DNA of 64,000 bases from Tissierellia bacterium KA00581 (GTDB lineage Bacteria > Bacillota > Clostridia > Tissierellales > Peptoniphilaceae). The notes below the pieces were generated by a model, which saw only the letters and a program-made list of their open reading frames with translations, searched no databases and was not told the DNA's origin. The stretch lies in assembly GCA_001552895.1 (NCBI GenBank), contig KQ959659.1:40290-104289 (forward strand), read 5' to 3'. Shown in pieces: positions 28,416 through 40,660 of this stretch; position 1 is the stretch's first letter; each line of letters starts with the position of its first letter. A program made the translations under genes and the position numbers.

Positions 28416-29063
28416 ATGCTTAACGAAAAAGTTTCTGTAGCCGTTATAAAACGATTACCTAAATATTATAGATATTTAGAATTGATAGGTGATAGAGGAA
28501 TAATAAGAGTTTCATCTCAAGAATTAAGTAAGATTACAGGACTTACAGCTTCACAAATAAGACAAGATTTAAACCATTTTGGTGCTTTTGGACAACAAGG
28601 TTATGGTTATAATGTTGAAGAACTTAAAATTGAACTTGAAAAAATAATGGGAGTTGATAGACCTTACAATGTTGTTATAGTAGGATTTGGAAATATTGGT
28701 AGTGCCCTTTTAAATTATAGTGGTTTTAGAAGAAAAGGATTTAAAGTAACTGGTATTTTTGATGTTTCTAGTGAAATAATTGGAACAAAACATAATGATG
28801 TAGTTGTAAAAGACGTTTCAAAACTTTATGATTTTGTTTCTAATGAAAATGTTGATATAGCAATTCTTTCGATTCCTGCAAGAGATGCACAAGAAATTAC
28901 AAATAAATTGGTATCTGCTGGCATAAAAGGAATATGGAATTTTGCTCCTATAGATTTAAAATTACCTGAAAATATTGTTCTTGAAAATGTTCATCTTGAT
29001 GGAAGTTTATTAACTCTTACATATTATATGAATAATTTGAAAGATTATCAAGGAATAAAATAA
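28416..29063 (+). CDS. rex: Redox-sensing transcriptional repressor Rex
   Basis: NADH/NAD+-sensing repressor of fermentation and respiration genes. The start is ATG 28416 with AGGAGG 7 bases upstream (an ATG at 28395 precedes the SD). That gives 215 residues, the family length. The N-terminal winged helix has SSQELSKITGLTASQIRQDL, and the Rossmann domain has GFGNIGSALLNY. As in other fermenters it probably represses NADH-disposal genes. Targets in this window were not identified by eye. Confidence 0.95.
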   Translation: MLNEKVSVAVIKRLPKYYRYLELIGDRGIIRVSSQELSKITGLTASQIRQDLNHFGAFGQQGYGYNVEELKIELEKIMGVDRPYNVVIVGFGNIGSALLNYSGFRRKGFKVTGIFDVSSEIIGTKHNDVVVKDVSKLYDFVSNENVDIAILSIPARDAQEITNKLVSAGIKGIWNFAPIDLKLPENIVLENVHLDGSLLTLTYYMNNLKDYQGIK

Positions 29064-29181
29064 AATTTTTAGTATTTAATATATTTTTAAAGACTCTTTA
29101 GTTTTTCTTTTATTAAAATTTAAAATGATAAGTTTTAATAGTTTAGAAAAAATATAAGGAGTTTTTTTTTGTTTTAATTTG

Positions 29182-29190
29182 TGCTATAAT
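29182..29190 (+). promoter_or_regulatory. Extended -10 promoter of the O-antigen-ligase-like gene
   Basis: TGCTATAAT at 29182-29190, 60 bases before the start codon; no clear -35. Confidence 0.45.
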
Positions 29191-29249
29191 GTTTTAAGAT
29201 GTACAGTTTTGTATATAAGCTTTAATTATCTTATGAGAGGCTAGATTTT

Positions 29250-30434
29250 ATGATTTTTGTTAATTATTTTAATGATTTATTAAAAAAATATAATTTGAAT
29301 ATTGATGAACTTATTATTTTAATACTTGCATTTACTATTTTTTTGCCTTTTTATATTTCAGTAGTTTCTTTGAATATAGTATTTTTTTATCTTTTATCAA
29401 GTGGAAAAATCATTAATGTAATAAAATCGACTAAGTATTCTAAAAATATTTTTTTGTTTTTATTATTTACATTTGTAGTAGCTATATGTAATAAAAATAT
29501 GTATGGTATAGGGGTATCAGTTATATTATTTCAATTTGTTATATTTTTTATGTATTATAGAATGATAATAAATAGAATTTTATTTTCTAAAATTATAAAT
29601 TTATATATGATAGTTTCTGCATTTTGTTTTTTAATAACAATAGTTAGTGTTTTGTATAAAAAATTTATATATAATTTAGATTTTTATGAATTTATAGATT
29701 TCTTATCTTTACATAGACCGGTATCTTCTTTTTTCAATACAAATTATTACGCTACTATCTGTGAATTTATCATAATAATAGCAATGTATTATTTTTTATC
29801 TAATAAAAATAAAAATAATAGACTTTATTTTTTGTTTGTAAGTGCACTTTCTTTTGTAGTTTTATTTTTGACCGAAAATAGAACTGCACTTCCTACTATT
29901 TTGATTGCAACTTTGGTTTTATCATTAAGTAAAAAGAATAAAAAAGTATTAGTTTTTGTTGCAATTTTATCTGTAGTAATTATAGCTCTTACTATTTTTT
30001 CAAATAGAATTTTTCCAAGATATGAATTTATTGCAAATTCAATGGATTCAAGAATGATTATTTGGAAAAACTCCATTTCTTTATTTAAAAGAAAATTTTT
30101 GTTTGGATCTGGTCCTATGGCATATCAAAATGCACAGTTTGTTTCATATCCTGCAAATCATGCACATAATATACTTTTAGATGTACTTATAAATTTTGGA
30201 ATTGTTGGAATTATCATTGTATCTCCAATTTTTCTTTCAATATGTAGAATTGTATATAATATAAAACATAAAAATCTATTTAGACTTGTTTTAGCACTTA
30301 CTTCTATAGTTGTATTGCATGGAATGCTTGATGTTACGATTCTTTGGCATCAATGTGCATTTATATATTTAAGTGTTATTTTAGCAGTAGGTAAAATTGG
30401 AAGCTTTAAATTAAAATTTATTTTTAGGAGTTAA
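29250..30434 (+). CDS. O-antigen ligase/polymerase-like membrane protein (Wzy_C family)
   Basis: A polytopic protein of 394 residues with about ten helices. The periplasm-side loop typical of O-antigen ligase/polymerase proteins is seen: ENRTALPTILIA, then RMIIWKNSISLFKRKFLFGSG and HAHNILLDVLINFGIVG. In Gram-positive bacteria such proteins polymerise or transfer surface glycans. No glycosyltransferase genes flank it, so the glycan is unknown. ATG has GAGAGG 9 bases upstream. The next gene, an ABC-F ATPase, starts 9 bases after its stop and is probably co-transcribed without obvious functional link. Confidence 0.78.
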   Translation: MIFVNYFNDLLKKYNLNIDELIILILAFTIFLPFYISVVSLNIVFFYLLSSGKIINVIKSTKYSKNIFLFLLFTFVVAICNKNMYGIGVSVILFQFVIFFMYYRMIINRILFSKIINLYMIVSAFCFLITIVSVLYKKFIYNLDFYEFIDFLSLHRPVSSFFNTNYYATICEFIIIIAMYYFLSNKNKNNRLYFLFVSALSFVVLFLTENRTALPTILIATLVLSLSKKNKKVLVFVAILSVVIIALTIFSNRIFPRYEFIANSMDSRMIIWKNSISLFKRKFLFGSGPMAYQNAQFVSYPANHAHNILLDVLINFGIVGIIIVSPIFLSICRIVYNIKHKNLFRLVLALTSIVVLHGMLDVTILWHQCAFIYLSVILAVGKIGSFKLKFIFRS

Positions 30435-30443
30435 CGTATAAGT

Positions 30444-32339
30444 ATGATTATTTTAACTGTTAATAATTTAAAAAAATCTTTTATTGGAAAAACTATTTTA
30501 GATAATATAACTTTTTCCGTTTCAGATAAAGATAAGATTGGTATTGTAGGAGATAATGGATGTGGCAAAAGTACTTTATTTAATCTTATCACGAAAGAAA
30601 TAATACCAGATGATGGCAATATAAATTTTTCAAAAAATATAAATTTTTCAATTATGCATCAAAATATTTCATATGAAAGTAAAAATTCAGTTTATAATGA
30701 GGTTCTTAGTGTTTTTAAAAATTTAATTGACCTTGAAAAAGATCTTAGAAATCTTGAAGTTAAAATGGGAGATTCATCTTTAAGTGAAGAAAATATAAAA
30801 GAAGTTTTTGATTTATATGAAAAAAAAAGACTAGAATTTGAAAAAAAAGATGGATATTCATATAATTCGAAAGTTAGAGGCGTTCTTTTGGGCCTTGGAT
30901 TTTCACAAGATGATTTTGAAAAATCTGTTAATAATTTAAGTGGAGGTCAAAAAACAAGGCTTAATCTTGCGAAAATTTTGCTTAAACCTTCTGATTTAAT
31001 CTTACTTGATGAACCAACAAACCATTTGGATATGAAATCTATTGAATTTTTGGAAAGTTATTTAAGAGATTATAAAGGAAGTGTTATGGTTATATCTCAT
31101 GATAGATATTTTTTAAATTCAATTTGTAATAGAACTTTTTTAATTGAAAATAAAAAATTGAAAATTTATGATTGTTCATATGATAAATTCGTCTCTAGAA
31201 AAGAAAAAGAATTTGAAATAAATAGCCATATTTATGATAAACAAAAAAAGGAAATTAAAAGACAACAAGAGATTATAGAAAGATTTGAAAATTATGGTAA
31301 CAATAGATTTATAAAGCAAGCAAGTGCTAGAAAAAAGCTTCTTTCTAAAATGGATTTAATAGATGATCCTAATATTTATAAAAATTCTATGAAATTAAAA
31401 CTTTCTCCAAATGTTGAATCCGGACGAGATGTTTTAACTATTTGTGATTTAAAAATGGGATTTAATAATAAAATTTTACTTGATAATATAAATTTAAATG
31501 TCTACAAAGGAGATAAAATTGGACTTGTAGGAAGTAATGGAACTGGAAAGACAACTCTTTTTAAAATTATTTGTAAAAAGTTAAATCCTTTAGAAGGAAA
31601 ATCTATTTTAGGTTCTAAAGTTTCTATTGGATATTTTGACCAAGAGCAAAAAACTTTAAATAATAATAATTCTGTTATTGATGAATTTTGGGATGCTTAT
31701 CCAAAAATGAATAATTTTCAGGTTAGAAGTAATCTTGCAAAATTTGATTTTATAGAAGATGATATATTTAAAAGCGTAGAAGAATTAAGTGGTGGTGAAA
31801 GAGCAAGGCTTGAGTTATTAAAACTTATGCTTTCTAATTCTAATTTTTTACTGCTTGATGAACCTACAAACCATCTAGATATTGAAAGTAAAGAAATATT
31901 AGAAAAAGCTATTTCTGATTATACAGCAACTGTTCTTACTATTTCTCATGATAGGTATTTTTTAAATAAAGTTGTAAATAAAATTTGGTATTTGAATGAA
32001 AATAAAATTACAGAATATCTTGGTAATTATGATTATTTTTTAGAAAAACTTCATCAAAAAGATTTTATAGAAGAAAAAACTATATCTAGAACTGAAATAG
32101 ATAAAGAAAAAAAGAAAAAAAGACAATTAGAAAAAGAAAAAAGTCAAAAAAAAGAAATATTAAAAAATATAGAAAAAGAAATTTTTGAAATAGAAGAAAA
32201 AATAGATAAGTTAAATAAATTGCTTCAAGATCCTGATATTTTTGAAAATAAAGCTAAATCTTTAGAAATTTATAATGATTTATCTAAACTTAGTAAAGAT
32301 AAAGAAAAACTATATTTGCAATGGGAAAATTATTTATAG
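30444..32339 (+). CDS. ABC-F family ATPase
   Basis: Soluble twin-ATPase of the ABC-F family; members bind the ribosomal E site and modulate translation, and some protect from antibiotics. The 631 residues have NBD1 (Walker A GDNGCGKST, signature LSGGQKTR, LLDEPTNHLD), a linker of about 80 residues, and NBD2 (GSNGTGKTT, LSGGERAR, LLDEPTNHLD). A Lys/Glu-rich C-terminal coiled coil (about 540-631) resembles Uup/YdiF rather than a drug-resistance subfamily. There are no membrane helices. Its SD, TAGGAG, is at the unusual distance of about 13 bases from ATG 30444, so translation may be weak or coupled to the upstream gene. Confidence 0.9.
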   Translation: MIILTVNNLKKSFIGKTILDNITFSVSDKDKIGIVGDNGCGKSTLFNLITKEIIPDDGNINFSKNINFSIMHQNISYESKNSVYNEVLSVFKNLIDLEKDLRNLEVKMGDSSLSEENIKEVFDLYEKKRLEFEKKDGYSYNSKVRGVLLGLGFSQDDFEKSVNNLSGGQKTRLNLAKILLKPSDLILLDEPTNHLDMKSIEFLESYLRDYKGSVMVISHDRYFLNSICNRTFLIENKKLKIYDCSYDKFVSRKEKEFEINSHIYDKQKKEIKRQQEIIERFENYGNNRFIKQASARKKLLSKMDLIDDPNIYKNSMKLKLSPNVESGRDVLTICDLKMGFNNKILLDNINLNVYKGDKIGLVGSNGTGKTTLFKIICKKLNPLEGKSILGSKVSIGYFDQEQKTLNNNNSVIDEFWDAYPKMNNFQVRSNLAKFDFIEDDIFKSVEELSGGERARLELLKLMLSNSNFLLLDEPTNHLDIESKEILEKAISDYTATVLTISHDRYFLNKVVNKIWYLNENKITEYLGNYDYFLEKLHQKDFIEEKTISRTEIDKEKKKKRQLEKEKSQKKEILKNIEKEIFEIEEKIDKLNKLLQDPDIFENKAKSLEIYNDLSKLSKDKEKLYLQWENYL

Positions 32340-32351
32340 GAGATGTATAGT

Positions 32352-33623
32352 ATGAAAAATTTAGAAAAAAATATAGACCCTTTTGAAAGTATTCAAAAAA
32401 TTTTAAAAAAATCGTGTGATATTTTAAATGTTTCTTGCGATTTATATGAAATTTTAAAAGAGCCACAAAGAGTTATCGAGGTAAATATTCCAGTTAAAAT
32501 GGATAATGGAAAAATTAAAATTTTTAGAGGATATAGATCTCAACATTGTGATGTAATTGGACCTTTTAAAGGTGGTATAAGGTTTCACCAAAATGTTAAT
32601 AGAAATGAAATAAAAGCTCTTTCTATGTGGATGAGTTTAAAATGTTCTGCTAACCATTTGCCTTATGGTGGAGCAAAAGGTGGAATTGTTGTAGATGTTA
32701 ATGAGCTTTCTGAAAATGAACTTGAAAAATTATCAAGAGGATATGTTAGAGAAATTTATAAATACATAGGAGATAGATTTGATATTCCAGCACCAGATGT
32801 AAATACAAACGAAAAAATTATGGCATGGATGCTTGATGAATATATAAATCTTACAGGAAATAATAATATTGCAACTTTTACTGGAAAATCTCTAGAATTT
32901 GGTGGCTCTTATGGAAGACGTGAAGCAACAGGAGTTGGTGTTTCTCATATTACAAGAGAATCTTTAAAAAAATTAGATATAGATATAAAAAAATCTAAAA
33001 TTGCAATAGAAGGCTTTGGAAATGTTGGTTCTAATACTGCTTTAAGTCTTCAAAAAATGGGAGCAAATATAGTTTCTATTTCAGAATTTGATAAAGAATA
33101 TGGAGTTTATACTATTTACAATGAAGAAGGATTTGATGTAGAAGATTTAGTTTCTTATTTTGAAAAAAATAAAAGTCTTTTAAATTATGAAAATAAAAAA
33201 TTTCTAGTAGAAAAAGAATTTTCATCTTTAGATGTTGACGTTTTAATTCCTTGTGCTTTAGAAAATTCTATAACAGAAGAAAATGCAAAAAATGTTAAAG
33301 CAAAACTAATCGTAGAAGGAGCAAATGGACCGGTTAATTATATGGCTGATAAAATTTTAGAAGAAAAAAATGTAATAATTGTTCCAGATATTTTAGCTAA
33401 TGCAGGAGGCGTTATCGCTTCATATTTTGAATGGATTCAAAATATTTCTGGAATGGATATGACTAAAGATGAGGTATTAAACAGATTAGAATATAAAATT
33501 TTATTTGCATATGATGGAATTTTAAAAACTAGAGAAAAATATAACGTAAGCTTAAGACTTGCATCCTATATTTATTCTGTAGAAAGAATATATAAATCTT
33601 TAAAATTAAGATCTAGAATTTAA
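32352..33623 (+). CDS. gdhA: Glutamate dehydrogenase (Glu/Leu/Phe/Val dehydrogenase family)
   Basis: Oxidative deamination of glutamate to 2-oxoglutarate plus ammonia, most likely NAD-dependent. The 423 residues contain the substrate site PFKGGIRFHQNVNRNEIKAL, catalytic Lys in LPYGGAKGGI, and nucleotide motif GFGNVGSNTALSL. The start is ATG 32352 with AGGAG 9 bases upstream; an ATG 9 bases earlier touches the SD. It begins 12 bases after the ABC-F gene. Directly followed (190 bp) by glutamine synthetase, forming a nitrogen assimilation/fermentation pair. Cofactor specificity is inferred. Confidence 0.9.
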   Translation: MKNLEKNIDPFESIQKILKKSCDILNVSCDLYEILKEPQRVIEVNIPVKMDNGKIKIFRGYRSQHCDVIGPFKGGIRFHQNVNRNEIKALSMWMSLKCSANHLPYGGAKGGIVVDVNELSENELEKLSRGYVREIYKYIGDRFDIPAPDVNTNEKIMAWMLDEYINLTGNNNIATFTGKSLEFGGSYGRREATGVGVSHITRESLKKLDIDIKKSKIAIEGFGNVGSNTALSLQKMGANIVSISEFDKEYGVYTIYNEEGFDVEDLVSYFEKNKSLLNYENKKFLVEKEFSSLDVDVLIPCALENSITEENAKNVKAKLIVEGANGPVNYMADKILEEKNVIIVPDILANAGGVIASYFEWIQNISGMDMTKDEVLNRLEYKILFAYDGILKTREKYNVSLRLASYIYSVERIYKSLKLRSRI

Positions 33624-33679
33624 AAAATTTTTAGTTTATATATTTTTTGAAATTCTAAATAAAAAATTCATATAATCTA

Positions 33680-33708
33680 TTGACAAATTAAAAAAAATAG
33701 TTTATTAT
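33680..33708 (+). promoter_or_regulatory. Promoter of glnN
   Basis: Consensus TTGACA (33680-33685), 17-base spacer, TATTAT (33703-33708), leaving an approximately 100-base leader before glnN. Confidence 0.7.
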
Positions 33709-33748
33709 ATTATAGTAATACAAGATAATAATTTTAATATTTATAAAT

Positions 33749-33803
33749 AAAAATTGGTTTTTTTTTTCCGCATTTTGCGTTAAACAAAAAGCCAATTTTT
33801 TTT
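33749..33803 (+). terminator. Terminator-like hairpin in the glnN leader
   Basis: A stem of 15 pairs (33749-33763 with 33786-33800, a single G-U in the middle) is followed by eight T, ending immediately before the glnN SD AGGAGG (33804-33809). The loop holds a small CGCA/TGCG hairpin. It looks like a transcription attenuator or an SD-gating structure. Confidence 0.65.
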
Positions 33804-33813
33804 AGGAGGAAAT

Positions 33814-37507
<3,694 letters not shown>

Positions 37508-37518
37508 TTTAAAATAAG

Positions 37519-37548
37519 AAAGTTAGATAAAATTTATCTAACTTTTTT
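37519..37548 (+). terminator. Terminator of glnN-pyrG
   Basis: Stem AAAGTTAGAT (37519-37528)/ATCTAACTTT (37536-37545) and T-run. Confidence 0.88.
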
Positions 37549-37587
37549 ATTTTTTTAAAATTTTTAATACTATTTTTTTATTTTGTA

Positions 37588-37596
37588 TGTTATAAT
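37588..37596 (+). promoter_or_regulatory. Extended -10 promoter of the cvfB-like operon
   Basis: TGTTATAAT at 37588-37596, 30 bases before the start codon. Confidence 0.5.
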
Positions 37597-37626
37597 AAAT
37601 GAGTAAGTTATTTTAAAGGAGTATTT

Positions 37627-38475
37627 ATGTATAATTTAGGAGATTTTCAAAAACTTATTATAAAAAGATTTAAAAGTAATGGTGCATATTTGGGCTTTAA
37701 AGATATTAAAAATGAAAAAATAGACATCTTATTACCAAAAAAAGAAATTTTAGAAAGTGATAAAGTTGGTGATGAAATTGAAGTTTTTATCTATAAAGAT
37801 GGAAAGTCAAGATTTGTTGCAACAAGAAAAAAGCCTAAAATTTCTATTGGTCATCTTGAAGTTTTAGAAGTTACAGATATTTCTAAAATAGGAGCTTTTT
37901 TGGATTGGGGACTTGATAAAGAACTTTTTTTACCTTTTAAGGAACAAAGTATGAAAGTTGAAAGAGGTAAAAGATATTTAGTCGCTCTTTATATTGATAA
38001 ATCAGAAAGATTATGTGCTACTATGAAAATAAGAGATTATTTAACTTCTGATTCTCCATATGTTCAAGGAGATTGGGTAAATGGAGTGATTTACTCTATT
38101 AATAAAGAATATGGAGCATTTGTTGCTGTTGACAAAAAATATGATGCAATGATTGAAAAAAAAGATATTGTTGGAGTTTTAGAAATAGGAGAAACAGTAA
38201 AATTTAGAGTTTCTAAAGTTAAAAAAGATGGAAAGTTAAATTTACTTTTAACAAATATTTCTTACATGGAAATAGATGAAAATGCACAAAAAATCTATGA
38301 TATTTTAGTAAATAATGGAGGATTTTTATCTGTAAATGACAAAACAGATGCACAAAAAATAAAACAGATGTTTTGTATAAGTAAAAGTTCTTTTAAGAAG
38401 GCAATAGGAAGACTTTTGAAAAATAAAAAAATAAAATTTGAAAGTGATGGAATAAAATTAATTAAGGAGATGTAA
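37627..38475 (+). CDS. cvfB: CvfB/YitL family S1-domain RNA-binding protein
   Basis: A cytoplasmic protein of 282 residues. It has three S1-like RNA-binding segments (ISKIGAFLDWGLDKELFLPF is the clearest, around residue 80) and a C-terminal winged-helix (SKSSFKKAIGRLLKNKKI). In S. aureus CvfB influences RNA levels of virulence factors; the general function is RNA binding. ATG has AAAGGAG 7 bases upstream. The next gene starts 1 base after its stop, so it is in an operon with a parvulin and a prepilin-peptidase-like protein. Confidence 0.88.
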   Translation: MYNLGDFQKLIIKRFKSNGAYLGFKDIKNEKIDILLPKKEILESDKVGDEIEVFIYKDGKSRFVATRKKPKISIGHLEVLEVTDISKIGAFLDWGLDKELFLPFKEQSMKVERGKRYLVALYIDKSERLCATMKIRDYLTSDSPYVQGDWVNGVIYSINKEYGAFVAVDKKYDAMIEKKDIVGVLEIGETVKFRVSKVKKDGKLNLLLTNISYMEIDENAQKIYDILVNNGGFLSVNDKTDAQKIKQMFCISKSSFKKAIGRLLKNKKIKFESDGIKLIKEM

Positions 38476-38476
38476 T

Positions 38477-39220
38477 ATGGAAAATAGACTTATGGCAATT
38501 GTAAATGGAAAAGAGATTTTTGAAAGTGATGTAGATAGATTCATAGAGCTTATGGGTAATAGAGCTATCAGTTTTAAAAATGAAAAGGGTAAGAAAACTT
38601 TATGTGAAGAAATAATAAAGCAAGAACTTATTCATATTGATGCTTTAGATAGAAAATTTGACGAAATTGAAGCTTTTAAAAAGGAAATGGAAGAAATTAC
38701 TCGTTCTATTCTTGCAAAGTATTATTTGAATGATTTATTTTCTAATATTGTAGTTGATGATGATAAAATCAAAAAATATTATGATGAAAATAAAAATTTA
38801 TATATGAGTAAATATACTTTTAGAGCTAAACATATTTTAGTCGAAAGCGAACAAAAAGCTAATCAGTTAAAAAGAGATTATGAAAATGGAAAAAGTTTTG
38901 AAGATTTAGCTAAAGAAAATTCTATTTGTCCTTCAAAAGAAGTAGGAGGAGATTTAGGAGAATTTTCACAAGGACAAATGGTTTTAGAATTTGAAAATGC
39001 TTGTATTAAAGCAAAAATAGGAGAAGTAACAGAACCTGTTAAGACTCAATTCGGTTATCATTTAATTAAGCTTTTATCAAAGACTGAGCCAAAACAATTA
39101 GAATTTGAAAAAGTAAAAGAAGAAATAAAAAATCTTCTTTTAAAAGAAAAGGAAAAAGAAATTTACGTTGAAAGAATAGACTCTTTAATGGAAAAAGCAA
39201 ATATAGAAAGAAAATATTAA
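38477..39220 (+). CDS. Parvulin-type peptidyl-prolyl isomerase
   Basis: The PpiC rotamase domain occupies about residues 112-210: RAKHILVESEQKA, GGDLGEFSQGQMV and QFGYHLIKL. It is preceded by a helical SurA-N-like segment. The 247 residues begin MENRLMAIVNGKEIFESDVD with no signal peptide or lipobox, unlike the exported PrsA foldases of Firmicutes, so it appears cytoplasmic. It starts 1 base after cvfB with AAGGAGAT upstream. Role unknown; general protein folding inferred. Confidence 0.88.
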   Translation: MENRLMAIVNGKEIFESDVDRFIELMGNRAISFKNEKGKKTLCEEIIKQELIHIDALDRKFDEIEAFKKEMEEITRSILAKYYLNDLFSNIVVDDDKIKKYYDENKNLYMSKYTFRAKHILVESEQKANQLKRDYENGKSFEDLAKENSICPSKEVGGDLGEFSQGQMVLEFENACIKAKIGEVTEPVKTQFGYHLIKLLSKTEPKQLEFEKVKEEIKNLLLKEKEKEIYVERIDSLMEKANIERKY

Positions 39221-39223
39221 TAT

Positions 39224-39856
39224 ATGCAATTTTTAAATGGAGCGTTGATTTTAATTTTTATATTTCTAATTTCTGTTGTCGATTTTAGAAAACTAGATAA
39301 AAATTTAAAATTTATTTCTTTTAAAAATATTTTTAGAAAAATTAATATATTGCATTTAATCATCATAACAATTGTTAGTTTTTATATAAAATATATATTT
39401 GATAGAAATTACATTTTATATTTTATAAATTTATTTTGCTTTTTTGGATTATATATATGTTCTATTACAGATATATACATTAGATATATTTATGATGTGG
39501 TTGTAGTTTTATTTTTTATAATCATAAGTATTTTAAATTTTTATGCAATGTATTTTAAAATTTCTATTTTTGCATTTTTAACAGCAGTTGTTTTATATGG
39601 ACTTATTTATTTAATATCTAAAATTATGTATAAAAAAGAAGTTTTTGGAATAGGGGATATATATGCTTTAGCACTTGTTTCAATTTCAACAGATAGTTTT
39701 ACTGTTTTTACTATTGGACTTTTTTCCTTTGTTCTTGCGAGTTTGTTTTATATATTAAAGATTTTAATCTATAAAGATTATAAAAACTATAAAAATTATG
39801 AAATAGCTTTTGTTCCATTTATTTTAGCATCTTATTTAATAATAATCTATTTTTAA
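39224..39856 (+). CDS. Prepilin-peptidase-like (A24) membrane protein
   Basis: A 210-residue polytopic protein of about seven helices. It keeps the two aspartates of the A24 aspartyl protease family: SITDIYIRYIYD (about residue 82) and FGIGDIYAL (about 144), the latter matching the GxGD motif. It lacks the N-terminal cysteine-rich methylase domain of TFPP/ComC enzymes, so it is closer to the short CpaA/TadV type. It begins 3 bases after the parvulin gene, with a poor SD. No pilin or secretion ATPase is in the window, so its substrate is unknown. The family call rests on the two Asp motifs. Confidence 0.65.
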   Translation: MQFLNGALILIFIFLISVVDFRKLDKNLKFISFKNIFRKINILHLIIITIVSFYIKYIFDRNYILYFINLFCFFGLYICSITDIYIRYIYDVVVVLFFIIISILNFYAMYFKISIFAFLTAVVLYGLIYLISKIMYKKEVFGIGDIYALALVSISTDSFTVFTIGLFSFVLASLFYILKILIYKDYKNYKNYEIAFVPFILASYLIIIYF

Positions 39857-39882
39857 AAAAAGTCAATTTTTTGACTTTTTTT
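39855..39882 (+). terminator. Terminator of the cvfB-like operon
   Basis: 12-bp stem AAAAAAAGTCAA/TTGACTTTTTTT with TTTT loop. Confidence 0.9.
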
Positions 39883-39892
39883 ATTTTTATTA

Positions 39893-39921
39893 TTGAAATT
39901 TATTTGAATTTAAACTATACT
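39893..39921 (+). promoter_or_regulatory. Promoter of the two-component system
   Basis: TTGAAA (39893-39898), 17-base spacer, TATACT (39916-39921). Confidence 0.6.
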
Positions 39922-39976
39922 TATATTTAGGTTAGTATAAATAAAATTTTTTTAGTATTTTTAAAAGGAGAAAGAG

Positions 39977-40660
39977 ATGAATAAAATATTACTTATTGAA
40001 GATGAAGAAAATATAAGATTATTTACTAAGATAAATTTAGAGAGAGAAGGATTTTCAGTTTTAGAAGCAGAAAGCGGAGAAATAGGTTTAGATTTAGCAT
40101 TAAAATATAATCCTGATGTTGTAATATTGGATATAATGCTTCCGGGAATTGATGGTTTTGAAGTTTGTAAAGTTTTAAGAGAAAAAATTCCATACATTGG
40201 AATAATAATGCTTACTGCAAAAACGCAAGATGTAGATAGAATAAATGGACTTGAAAGTGGTACAGATGATTATCTTAGCAAACCATTTAATCCTGTAGAA
40301 CTTATTTTAAGAATAAAATCTTTAATAAGAAGACTTAAATCTATAAAAGATAATAGTGATTTAATCATGCTTTATCCTTTTAAACTTGATTTATATTCAA
40401 AAAGTTTTTATAAAGCAGAAAAAGAAATAGTTCTTACACCAACAGAGCTTTCTATAATTACAATATTTATGTCAAATCCGGGAAGGGCTTTTTCTAGAAA
40501 TGAGCTTTTAGATATGACTTGGGGTTCTGATTTTGAAGGAGATATAAAAATTGTAGATGTAAATATAAGAAGGCTTAGAGCAAAAATAGAAGATAATTCA
40601 AGTAAACCAAAATATATTGAAACTGTCTGGGGGACTGGATATAGATGGAATTCAAATTAA
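39977..40660 (+). CDS. OmpR/PhoB family response regulator
   Basis: A 227-residue DNA-binding response regulator. The receiver domain has acidic pair Glu-Asp-Glu near residue 8-10, phospho-acceptor Asp52 in VILDIMLPG, and KPF. The C-terminal winged helix has RNELLDMTWG and TVWGTGYRW. ATG has AAGGAG 7-8 bases upstream. It overlaps the sensor kinase gene by 16 bases. The stimulus is unknown; the third gene of the operon is an unknown anchored protein that may modulate the kinase. Confidence 0.94.
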   Translation: MNKILLIEDEENIRLFTKINLEREGFSVLEAESGEIGLDLALKYNPDVVILDIMLPGIDGFEVCKVLREKIPYIGIIMLTAKTQDVDRINGLESGTDDYLSKPFNPVELILRIKSLIRRLKSIKDNSDLIMLYPFKLDLYSKSFYKAEKEIVLTPTELSIITIFMSNPGRAFSRNELLDMTWGSDFEGDIKIVDVNIRRLRAKIEDNSSKPKYIETVWGTGYRWNSN

